From contig JAZUIF010000013.1 in the NCBI GenBank assembly GCA_045642085.1, positions 47,102 through 111,101 on the forward strand: 64,000 bases of DNA, given 5' to 3'. Origin of the DNA: UBA1723 sp045642085 (lineage in GTDB: Bacteria; Bacteroidota; Bacteroidia; Bacteroidales; Paludibacteraceae). Shown in pieces: positions 7,331-14,342 of this stretch (its first letter is position 1; each line of letters opens with the position of its first letter). The translations under genes were made by a program, and so were the position numbers. The notes beneath the pieces were generated by a model that was not told the DNA's origin, did no database searches, and saw nothing but the letters and a program-made list of their open reading frames with translations.

Positions 7331-9979
7331 GTGAAGAAAAAACTACTTATTTTAGTTTCATCTCTTGCCCTATGTTTGCCGATGTTTGCCGCATTTTATA
7401 TGTGCGTCAAACTCAACGACAATGATATCCTAAAGCTTGACGTCGAAGAGATTGAAAAGGTGTTGTATGAAAAGTTCAGTTCTAGTACCGACTCTATTCC
7501 TACAACAAAAAAGTCATATATGCATATCAAGCAGAAAAATGGAGATTCTGCAAGATATGATGTCAACCAGGTCGAAGAGGTATTTTACGAGTTCTTCAAC
7601 GACTCAACTGTCATAGACACGACTATAGTAGACACGACTATCACAGATACAACAATAGTAGACACTACTATTATAGTTGAGCCTATCGACACCCTAAGAC
7701 CTGCCTTGAAATATAGAATTTTGAGTAATTCGACAGTCAGCTTGTCGGGATTCGATAAAGGACTATTCATTGACGAGGATGGCATAATCCTTGAAAAAGA
7801 GATAAATGTCCCTGCGAAAGTTTTGATTGACGGTGTTGAATATACTGTCACTGAGATTGGAAATTCTGTTTTTTCACAGTGTAGCGGTTTGATTGGCATA
7901 AATCTTCCTTCTACTATCACAAGCATCCAAGACTCAGCCTTTTACGACTGTATCGGATTGAATGACATTAACATACCTTCAAATGTGTCATACATTGGAG
8001 AGGAGGCATTCCAGGGTTGTACTAGACTTACTGGTATCATGCTACCGTCTAGCGTCAAGACAATCAGAGAGTGGGCATTCTACGGATGTGAGAGACTAGA
8101 AATCCTGATTGACAATTCTGAGGACAAAGTAGAAATCGGAAAGGATGCATTCAAATGGTGTAAGTCGGTGACTTTCACAAAGGAGAACACTTCACAATCG
8201 GACACTGTCAACAGCGTATTCAAATTCAGAATCATCTCTGATTCAACTGCTGAGGTTGTACGTGATTCAGCTAAACTAGCGTCTGAGGAGAGTGTTATCA
8301 TCCCTAACAAAATACAAATAGGCAATCGTAGCTACAATGTAGTACGTATCAGCGACTCTGTATTCTTCAATTTGAAAAACTTGAAAAACATTGTCATTCC
8401 ATCGTCTATTTATAGCCTTGGAAACGAGTCTTTTGCTTATTGTAGTTCTTTGAAGAATATCGCAATCCCTAACAGTGTCACTGAAATCAAAGACAAAGCG
8501 TTCTACGGATGTGATAGTTTGATTAGTTTAACTATACCGTCAAGTGTCGACAGCATTGGACACTCTGCATTTGCTAATTGCCGCATGCTCTCTAGATTGA
8601 TGATTCTCCAGGGAGTGACAATAATTGGCAAAAACGCATTTGAAAACTGCAGTAGCCTTACAAGTGCTGTTCTACCAGATAGTCTTGTCTATATTGAGGA
8701 GGAAGCCTTTAAGAATTGTTCTCGTTTGACAACCGTCACTATCCCTTCTAGCGTGACTAACATCGGAGCTCGCGCATTCTACGGATGCAACAACCTTAAT
8801 GTTACAATTGACAATACAAGAGATAAAGTGACAACTGGCGAGCAGACTTTCGAAGGATGCAAAACTATCAGATATACAAAAGAAGATTCTTCAGTGGTTG
8901 ACACATCAGCTACACCATTGAGATTCAGAAGAATAGACAACTCTTCTGTAGAAGTCGTCTATTCCTCATCATACGAGATGATTACAGATTCTGTTGTCAT
9001 TCCTTCTTTTGTAAGTATGGGAGACAGCGTATTTGCAGTGACAAAAATTGGATATGCTGCATTTATACATTGCAACATGACTAGTCTATTCATTCCTGCA
9101 AATGTCTCTTCGATAAAAGATTCAATTATATTTGCTTGCAATAATTTGGCAGTCATCAATATCGCTCCAGAAAATCCAAATTATTCATCAGCAAACAATA
9201 TCATCTATGATAAGAATAAGACAATATTGATTGCTGCCGCTTCAAGAATCTCTGGAGAAATCAAATTAGACTCGACTGTGACGACAATCAAACACAGCGC
9301 GTTTTATGGTTGCGACAGTCTGACAAAGATTACTATTCCTGAGAGCGTCACTACTATCGACTATCAAGCATTCTATGGATGCAAAAATCTTAACGCAGTG
9401 GTAGAGAACTCACAGTATGATATTGAAGTAGCATCGAATGCATTCGCTGACTGTAAGTCGGTTGTATTTACAAAAGATGATCCATCTGTAGTAAACGCTA
9501 CCGATACTAATGTTAAATTCCTGATATTGTCAGACTCTACAGCAGAGGTAACTAATTGCACTAAGACACAGATGTACGGAGCGATTACAGTTCCTGAAAA
9601 GGTCAGAATCGACAAGAAGGTATACACTGTCGTACGCATCGGCAACTCTGCATTTGAGAATTGCTCTCTTATGACAAGCATAGAGATTCCTGAAACTATC
9701 GCTAGCATAGGTGACAACGCATTCTACTTCTGTACTGGAATGTCGAAGATAAATATTCCTGAGGCAGTCACTAGCATCGGAGAAACTGCATTCTCTGACT
9801 GTTCAAACTTGACAAAGCTTGAACTTTCTGGAAACGTCACAAGCATCGGAATACAGGCATTTGCTTATTGCAAGAAGCTAGATCTTGTGATTAACAATCT
9901 AGAAGAGAACATAGAGATTGGAGCCAACGCGTTCCACGATTGCAAGTCGGTGAAATTCGCAACAGAAAATAAAGAATAA
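7331..9979 (+). CDS. BspA-like LRR_5 secreted protein, four solenoid blocks
   Basis: The largest array member at 882 residues. It starts at GTG 7331, chosen because it gives a clean signal peptide (1-20) 11 bases after the preceding stop. The N-terminal module is duplicated: AFYMCVKLNDNDILKLDVEE (21-40) and SYMHIKQKNGDSARYDVNQV (62-81). Residues 94-114 are a tandem (V/I)DTT(I) repeat linker. Four cap-LRR-cap blocks begin near residues 125, 290, 521 and 717, each opening with a variant of FRIISDSTAEV and ending CKSV or CKTI. Block 3 contains the NYSSANNIIYDKNKTILIA variant common in BspA proteins. No C-terminal sorting signal. A strong terminator follows at 10005. Confidence 0.88.
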   Translation: MKKKLLILVSSLALCLPMFAAFYMCVKLNDNDILKLDVEEIEKVLYEKFSSSTDSIPTTKKSYMHIKQKNGDSARYDVNQVEEVFYEFFNDSTVIDTTIVDTTITDTTIVDTTIIVEPIDTLRPALKYRILSNSTVSLSGFDKGLFIDEDGIILEKEINVPAKVLIDGVEYTVTEIGNSVFSQCSGLIGINLPSTITSIQDSAFYDCIGLNDINIPSNVSYIGEEAFQGCTRLTGIMLPSSVKTIREWAFYGCERLEILIDNSEDKVEIGKDAFKWCKSVTFTKENTSQSDTVNSVFKFRIISDSTAEVVRDSAKLASEESVIIPNKIQIGNRSYNVVRISDSVFFNLKNLKNIVIPSSIYSLGNESFAYCSSLKNIAIPNSVTEIKDKAFYGCDSLISLTIPSSVDSIGHSAFANCRMLSRLMILQGVTIIGKNAFENCSSLTSAVLPDSLVYIEEEAFKNCSRLTTVTIPSSVTNIGARAFYGCNNLNVTIDNTRDKVTTGEQTFEGCKTIRYTKEDSSVVDTSATPLRFRRIDNSSVEVVYSSSYEMITDSVVIPSFVSMGDSVFAVTKIGYAAFIHCNMTSLFIPANVSSIKDSIIFACNNLAVINIAPENPNYSSANNIIYDKNKTILIAAASRISGEIKLDSTVTTIKHSAFYGCDSLTKITIPESVTTIDYQAFYGCKNLNAVVENSQYDIEVASNAFADCKSVVFTKDDPSVVNATDTNVKFLILSDSTAEVTNCTKTQMYGAITVPEKVRIDKKVYTVVRIGNSAFENCSLMTSIEIPETIASIGDNAFYFCTGMSKINIPEAVTSIGETAFSDCSNLTKLELSGNVTSIGIQAFAYCKKLDLVINNLEENIEIGANAFHDCKSVKFATENKE

Positions 9980-10004
9980 TTAGCGATTTTCAAAAATAAT
10001 TACA

Positions 10005-10037
10005 GACGGGGATAATCTTTTATCCTCGTCTTTTTTT
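10005..10037 (+). terminator. Rho-independent terminator after the 6849-9979 pair
   Basis: GACGGGGATAA pairs with TTATCCTCGTC around a TCTT-type loop, followed by seven T residues. Confidence 0.85.
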
Positions 10038-10126
10038 GTGACAAATTCCATTTTTGCAAAATAATTGCACGAACAGTTTGTTTTTGCAGCCAATATTTTT
10101 AAAATATCCATTATTTCCGATTATTT

Positions 10127-10158
10127 TTTGGATTTAGCAAAGGTAAAGTCTAAATTTG
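10127..10158 (+). promoter_or_regulatory. Promoter for the LRR gene at 10335
   Basis: TTTG 10127-10130, 20-base spacer, exact TAAATTTG at 10151-10158. It lies 176 bases before the start codon, implying an unusually long 5' leader. Confidence 0.6.
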
Positions 10159-10334
10159 GATGTCACTATCATAGTGATAGTGGCTCTTTTCCACTTGATT
10201 ATCAGGTTCTATCAGCGAAAAAGAAGAACCATCAGAACCTTACACAAATTTGTTTAGTGTCATCACTTGATCAAAACGTTCTATCAAGTGAGAACCATGA
10301 AAAACCAAGAACGTATCATTAAAATTTTAGTCCC
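10159..10334 (+). promoter_or_regulatory. Structured 5' leader with alternative hairpins
   Basis: This accounts for most of the 355-base gap before the gene at 10335. A perfect hairpin CACTATCA-TAG-TGATAGTG (10164-10182) can be replaced by TGATAGTGG (10175-10183) pairing with CCAC and TATCA at about 10191-10204. CACTTGAT occurs twice (10192-10199, 10264-10271) while its partner ATCAAGTG occurs once (10283-10290). GGTTCT (10205-10210) can pair with AGAACC at 10225, 10234 or 10291. No known riboswitch class is recognised. A 85-codon open frame crosses the region but has no signal-like start or family likeness. Confidence 0.45.
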
Positions 10335-10883
10335 ATGAAAAAAATCTGTTTTATTGCATTGTCGACAATGCTCTCCCTTGTTTCATCATCAGCATTTGCA
10401 AGTGTGGTAGATGCATGTGACACACCATTGAAATTTAAGATCACTTCCGACTCGACAGCAAAGTTGATCAAAGATGAATCCTACAAACATTTCGAGTCGC
10501 TGAATGTCCCAGAGAAAGTGCGAATCGGAGGAAAAGAATACTCAGTGACAGAAATCGGCAGAAATGCATTTGTCAATTGCAAAACATTAAAAAATGTAGA
10601 GATCGCGTCAAGTGTCAAAAGCATAGGCAATTCTGCTTTTTACAAATGCAAGAATCTGACAAACGTTGAAATTCCAGCAAACGTAACCAGCATTGAGTTA
10701 GGAGCCTTCGCAGGATGCAAAAATCTGACAAGTATGGTTATTCCTGAGAGTGTCACAAACATCGGCAACTCAGCATTCGGAGGATGTAAGAATCTCGACC
10801 TTGTGATCAACAACTCTAAGAAAAAAGTGAGAACTCAGTACGATTCATTCACTAATTGCAAGTCGGTCAAATATTCTGAATAA
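10335..10883 (+). CDS. Minimal BspA-like LRR_5 secreted protein
   Basis: 182 residues, the shortest intact member of the array. Signal peptide 1-22 (SSSAFA), then directly the opening cap (TPLKFKITSDSTAKLI, ending VPEKVRIGGKEYSVTEIG), about four LRR_5 repeats (35-145) and the closing cap NLDLVINNSKKKVRTQYDSF with CKSVKYSE. Unlike its paralogues it lacks the M-x-V-x-x-x-DG N-terminal module. It therefore shows what the minimal folding unit of the family is: one cap-repeat-cap block. It is transcribed alone, from a promoter far upstream (10127-10158), and ends before a terminator at 10906. Confidence 0.87.
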   Translation: MKKICFIALSTMLSLVSSSAFASVVDACDTPLKFKITSDSTAKLIKDESYKHFESLNVPEKVRIGGKEYSVTEIGRNAFVNCKTLKNVEIASSVKSIGNSAFYKCKNLTNVEIPANVTSIELGAFAGCKNLTSMVIPESVTNIGNSAFGGCKNLDLVINNSKKKVRTQYDSFTNCKSVKYSE

Positions 10884-10905
10884 AGATTGTTTCCAAAAGT
10901 TATAC

Positions 10906-10937
10906 AAACGGGATGGGCGAAAGTCTGTCCCGTTTTT
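10906..10937 (+). terminator. Terminator, GGGATGGGCGAAAG family
   Basis: AACGGGA pairs with TCCCGTT around TGGGCGAAAGTCTG, followed by a T-run. Near-identical copies follow the LRR genes ending at 12678 and 13985, and a related one follows that ending at 20574. Confidence 0.85.
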
Positions 10938-10986
10938 GATTAATGATTAATGATTAACGATTAAGGGTTGAGGGTTGATGATTTAA
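10938..10986. repeat. Heptanucleotide array 1
   Basis: Seven consecutive heptamers in phase: GATTAAT twice, GATTAAC, GATTAAG, GGTTGAG, GGTTGAT, GATTTAA. It begins immediately after the terminator T-run. A GAAACTTGAAACC tract follows. Confidence 0.85.
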
Positions 10987-11021
10987 TATGAAACTTGAAA
11001 CCCAAATTTTCCAATAAATCA

Positions 11022-11052
11022 TTTGGATTTAAATAATTAATTCCTAATTTAG
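11022..11052 (+). promoter_or_regulatory. Array-type promoter, variant -7 box
   Basis: TTTG 11022-11025, 19-base spacer, TAATTTAG 11045-11052. The flanking sequence is nearly identical to that at 12861-12891. Confidence 0.6.
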
Positions 11053-11124
11053 CATAGTCGTTGTTGTAATAGCAATGATCATTAGAAAAAAAGGATTTTA
11101 TTTTAGGACTAAAAAGGAAAGCTT

Positions 11125-12678
11125 ATGAAAAAAAGACTACTTTTATTAGTAGCAACATTGACAGCATGTCTGTCGTTGATTGCCAGCACAAACATGTGCG
11201 TGAAACTAGAAGATGGCCAGATTGTAAAATTCGATGTGGACAAAGTGTTGGAGGTATACTATGAGGCATACATCCATCCCGACACAAACCATATTGTCCC
11301 TCCGTTTATTGAACCATCAATTGCAGATTCAGCTGATTTCTACCCATTGATGTTTAGGATTCTAACAGATTCTACAGTTGAGTTGTCTAATGTTGATCAC
11401 GAAGCATTTTACGATAACCCATATCCTCATTTCAATATTAATATCCCAGCCAAAGTGCAACTTGATGGTAAAGTTTATGATGTCACTAGTGTTGGTGATT
11501 ATGTTATAGGAGATTGGGTAGGTCAATTTGTAGAGAGCATCGAGATTCCATCAAGTGTCACTACCATCGGTCATGGAGCATTTGCATATTGTGGCCGTTT
11601 GACTAGCATCGTTATCCCTGAAGGTGTCACTAGCATCGGTGATCACGCATTTTGGGGCTGTAGCATTTTGACTTCAGTCGAAATCCCATCAAGTGTCACT
11701 TCTATCGGTCCGGGTGCTTTTGAAGAATGTCCCAGTTTGACGTCAGTCGAAATTCCATCAAGTGTCACTTCTATCGGTGAGGGTGCTTTTAGTCACTGTG
11801 GCCGTTTGACGTCAGTCAAAATTCCATCTAGTGTCACATCAATCGGTGAGCGGGCTTTTGAGTCGTGTCAAGGTTTGACGTCAGTCGAAATTCCTTCCAG
11901 TGTCACATCAATCGGTTCGGGTGCTTTTAGTGACTGTGGCCGTTTGACGTCAGTCGAAATTCCATCAAGTGTCACATCAATCGGTGAGTGGGCTTTTGCT
12001 GGGTGTGAGAACCTAGATATTGTGATTGACAATTCGAAAGAGAATGTAAAATTCTACGATTTTCGGGGAGAAGAGACAACCATGGAAGAAAGCAGAGCTT
12101 TTTTAGATGTCAAATCTGTGACATGGCTTAAAGAAAAAGATGCAGATCCTTCCGTAGCAGACACTTCTGCCTATGCTCCATTGAGATTCCAAATCACCTC
12201 TGATTCCACAGTTGAATTGACACATGGTGAAAACTGGGATTCTTACAGAAACCTTGATTCTGTCAATATTCCAGCAAAAGTACGAATTGACGGAAAGATT
12301 TATGACGTCACTGGCATCGGTAGTTCCACTTTTGAAGGCAATAGTAGTTTGACTAGTATCGTTATCCCTGAGAGTGTGACAGAAATCGGTTCTGGTGCAT
12401 TTGATGGATGTAGCAGTCTAACGTCAATCACGATACCAGGGAGTGTGACAGAAATCGGTTCTGGTGCATTTTATCACTGTAGAAGTCTAACGTCAATCAC
12501 GATACCAGAGAGTGTGACAGAAATCGGTGAACATGCATTTAGTGACTGTAATGAACTAGATATTGTGATTGAGAATTCAAAGGAGAATGTGAAATTTCTG
12601 GATTGGAATGGAGAAGAAACGACCATGGAGGAAAGTTATGCTTTCTATGACGTCAAATCAGTGACATGGAAGAAATAA
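11125..12678 (+). CDS. BspA-like LRR_5 secreted protein, duplicated cassette copy 1
   Basis: 517 residues. Signal peptide 1-21, N-terminal module TNMCVKLEDGQIVKFDVDKV (22-41), then a proline-containing linker HIVPPFIEPSIADSADFYPL shared with the gene at 12939. Two cap-LRR-cap blocks follow (about 72-338 and 341-517), each closing with SVTW. The first block is built of repeats almost identical in DNA with a 69-base period (see 11736-12011), a sign of recent homogenisation. The first ~25 codons and the upstream region match the 12939 gene nearly base for base. The palindrome and terminator that follow are also duplicated after that gene. No sorting tail. Confidence 0.88.
   Translation: MKKRLLLLVATLTACLSLIASTNMCVKLEDGQIVKFDVDKVLEVYYEAYIHPDTNHIVPPFIEPSIADSADFYPLMFRILTDSTVELSNVDHEAFYDNPYPHFNINIPAKVQLDGKVYDVTSVGDYVIGDWVGQFVESIEIPSSVTTIGHGAFAYCGRLTSIVIPEGVTSIGDHAFWGCSILTSVEIPSSVTSIGPGAFEECPSLTSVEIPSSVTSIGEGAFSHCGRLTSVKIPSSVTSIGERAFESCQGLTSVEIPSSVTSIGSGAFSDCGRLTSVEIPSSVTSIGEWAFAGCENLDIVIDNSKENVKFYDFRGEETTMEESRAFLDVKSVTWLKEKDADPSVADTSAYAPLRFQITSDSTVELTHGENWDSYRNLDSVNIPAKVRIDGKIYDVTGIGSSTFEGNSSLTSIVIPESVTEIGSGAFDGCSSLTSITIPGSVTEIGSGAFYHCRSLTSITIPESVTEIGEHAFSDCNELDIVIENSKENVKFLDWNGEETTMEESYAFYDVKSVTWKK
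11736..12011 (+). repeat. 69-bp LRR-coding tandem repeats
   Basis: The motif TTTGACGTCAGTC recurs at 11736, 11805, 11874 and 11943, exactly 69 bases (23 codons) apart, with the following GAAATTCC and GTGTCAC segments also conserved. Expansion or loss of units would keep frame. Confidence 0.85.
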
Positions 12679-12682
12679 ATCC

Positions 12683-12706
12683 GTAGAGACGCGAGATCTC
12701 GCGTCT
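12683..12706. repeat. GTAGAGACG palindrome, copy a
   Basis: GTAG followed by the perfect 20-base palindrome AGACGCGAGATCTCGCGTCT (12687-12706). It sits between the stop codon and the terminator. Confidence 0.9.
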
Positions 12707-12723
12707 TGATATGAAATCAATAC

Positions 12724-12755
12724 AAACGGGATGGGCGAAAGCCTGTCCCGTTTTT
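12724..12755 (+). terminator. Terminator, GGGATGGGCGAAAG family
   Basis: AACGGGA/TCCCGTT stem around TGGGCGAAAGCCTG plus T5. One-base loop difference from the copy at 10906. Confidence 0.85.
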
Positions 12756-12811
12756 GATTAATGATTAATGATTAACGGTTGAGGATTGAGGATTGAGGGT
12801 TGAGGGTTTAA
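12756..12811. repeat. Heptanucleotide array 2
   Basis: Eight in-phase heptamers: GATTAAT twice, GATTAAC, GGTTGAG, GATTGAG twice, GGTTGAG, GGTTTAA. They are followed by a GAAACTT/GAAACCT tract up to about 12842. Confidence 0.85.
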
Positions 12812-12860
12812 TATGAAACTTGAAACCTGAAACTTGAAACCCAAATTTCCCATCAAATCA

Positions 12861-12891
12861 TTTGGATTAAAATAATTAATTCCTAATTTAG
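12861..12891 (+). promoter_or_regulatory. Array-type promoter, variant -7 box
   Basis: TTTG 12861-12864, 19-base spacer, TAATTTAG 12884-12891, as upstream of 11125. Confidence 0.6.
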
Positions 12892-12938
12892 CATAATCGT
12901 TGTTGTAATAGCAATGATCATTAGAAAAAAGAAAGCTT

Positions 12939-13985
12939 ATGAAAAAAAGACTACTTTTATTAGTAGCAACATTGACAGCATGTCTGTCGTTGATTGCCGG
13001 CACAAACATGTGTGTTAAAAAACAGAATGGAGAGATTCTAAGAATCAATGTGGAAGATGTATACGAAGTCTATTTTGAGGATATCTTTAATCCAGACACT
13101 TCTGCAATTGTTCCTCCGTTTATTGAACCATCAGTAGCAGATTCAGCTGATTTCTACCCATTAGAATTTGAAGTTTTAACAAACAATACCGTAGCAGTTT
13201 CTGGATATGATCACAATTATTTTTATGATGAAGTTGGCTATTATATAGAGAAAGGTATAGAAATCCCAGCCAAAGTACGAATTGACGGAAAGATTTATGA
13301 TGTCACTTCTATCGGTTCTTGGGCATTTGATGGCTGTAGAAGTCTAACGTCAATCACGATACCAGAGAGTGTCACTTCTATCGGTTCTAATGCATTTATA
13401 GCGTGTAACAGCCTGACCTCAATCACGATACCAGAGAGTGTCACTTCTATCGGTTCTAATGCATTTCATTGGTGTGAGAGACTGACCTCAATCTCCATCC
13501 CTGAGAGTGTGACAGAAATCGGTTCTTCTGCATTTGATGGCTGTTGCAGACTGACGTCAATCACGATACCAGAGAGTGTGACAAAAATCGGTTCTTATGC
13601 ATTTGATGGCTGTGACAACCTAAAACCACAATTGTTAGTTTATGATAATGGCACAAAGTGTTATGGTTGGATTGGAAATAAAGACTCATGTATTAGTGTT
13701 GTTATACCAGAGAGTGTGACAAAAATCGGTTCTTATGCATTTCGGTACTGTAGCAATCTAACGTCAATCACGATACCAGAGAGTGTGACAGAAATCGGTT
13801 CTTTTGTATTTTTTTACTGTAGCAGTCTAACGTCAATCACGATACCAGAGAGTGTGACAGAAATCGGTTCTTCTGCATTTTCTTACTGTAAGGAACTAGA
13901 TGTTGTGATTGACAATTCGGAAGAGAATGTAAAATTCGGAGACAGTACTTTCGATGGTGTCAAATCAGTGACATGGAAGAAATAA
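12939..13985 (+). CDS. BspA-like LRR_5 secreted protein, duplicated cassette copy 2
   Basis: 348 residues. Signal peptide MKKRLLLLVATLTACLSLIA, almost the same bases as the gene at 11125, then GTNMCVKKQNGEILRINVED. One cap-LRR-cap block: the opening cap ends IPAKVRIDGKIYDVTSIG, LRRs span about 125-315 with the module LLVYDNGTKCYGWIGNKDSC in the middle, and the closing cap ends GVKSVTWKK. The repeats are nearly identical at DNA level (ACGTCAATCACGATACCAGA-type units at 13347, 13416, 13485 and 13554, 69 bases apart) and resemble the second block of the upstream copy. This suggests exchange between copies. No C-terminal sorting signal. Confidence 0.88.
   Translation: MKKRLLLLVATLTACLSLIAGTNMCVKKQNGEILRINVEDVYEVYFEDIFNPDTSAIVPPFIEPSVADSADFYPLEFEVLTNNTVAVSGYDHNYFYDEVGYYIEKGIEIPAKVRIDGKIYDVTSIGSWAFDGCRSLTSITIPESVTSIGSNAFIACNSLTSITIPESVTSIGSNAFHWCERLTSISIPESVTEIGSSAFDGCCRLTSITIPESVTKIGSYAFDGCDNLKPQLLVYDNGTKCYGWIGNKDSCISVVIPESVTKIGSYAFRYCSNLTSITIPESVTEIGSFVFFYCSSLTSITIPESVTEIGSSAFSYCKELDVVIDNSEENVKFGDSTFDGVKSVTWKK
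13347..13610 (+). repeat. 69-bp LRR-coding tandem repeats
   Basis: Four units with starts at 13347, 13416, 13485 and 13554. The series resumes after the CYGW module at about 13700. Confidence 0.8.
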
Positions 13986-13989
13986 ATCC

Positions 13990-14013
13990 GTAGAGACGCG
14001 AGATCTCGCGTCT
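13990..14013. repeat. GTAGAGACG palindrome, copy b
   Basis: Identical to copy a at 12683-12706 and in the same position relative to the stop codon and terminator. Confidence 0.9.
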
Positions 14014-14030
14014 TGATATGAAATCAATAC

Positions 14031-14062
14031 AAACGGGATGGGCGAAAGCCTGTCCCGTTTTT
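14031..14062 (+). terminator. Terminator, GGGATGGGCGAAAG family
   Basis: Same stem, loop and T-run as at 12724-12755. Confidence 0.85.
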
Positions 14063-14160
14063 GATTAATGATTAATGATTAACGGTTGAGGTTTGAGGTT
14101 TGAGGTTTGAGGTTTGAGGGTTGAGGGTTGAGGGTTGAGGGTTAAGGGTTGAGGATTGAG
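14063..14160. repeat. Heptanucleotide array 3 (14 units)
   Basis: Fourteen consecutive in-phase heptamers: GATTAAT twice, GATTAAC, GGTTGAG, GTTTGAG four times, GGTTGAG three times, GGTTAAG, GGTTGAG, GATTGAG. A further heptamer series GAAACTT, GAAACTT, GAAACCT, GAAACCA follows at about 14171-14198. This and the preceding palindrome and terminator fill the 357-base gap before fabH; no promoter there matches well. Confidence 0.9.
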
Positions 14161-14342
14161 GGTTTATTATGAAACTTGAAACTTGAAACCTGAAACCAAA
14201 AATCGTTTTCCGTACTTTTTGACCATTTTTCGCTGATAAACTAGAAGAAAAGTTCAAAAGAGTAGCAAAAAATTGCATATTAGGAGTTTTATGTTTTAAT
14301 TTGCAATGATATTCTAAAATTGCAGAAATATTGTTATAAAAT

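Noticed and set aside
10065..10322. 85-codon open frame before the LRR gene at 10335
   Set aside because: It overlaps a good promoter and the hairpin-rich leader, and its protein has no signal peptide or recognisable motif.
12758..13048. Minus-strand frame encoding NPQPSILNPQP-like repeats
   Set aside because: It is the translation of heptamer array 2 plus the antisense of an LRR signal peptide.
10938..14160. Possible CRISPR arrays
   Set aside because: Units are contiguous 7-mers with no spacers, and the 69-bp repeats are coding LRRs; no cas genes are present.
14291..14322. Promoter for the fab operon
   Set aside because: TTAATTTG and TAAAATTG each miss the -7 consensus by one base and lack a properly spaced TTTG; not strong enough to list.
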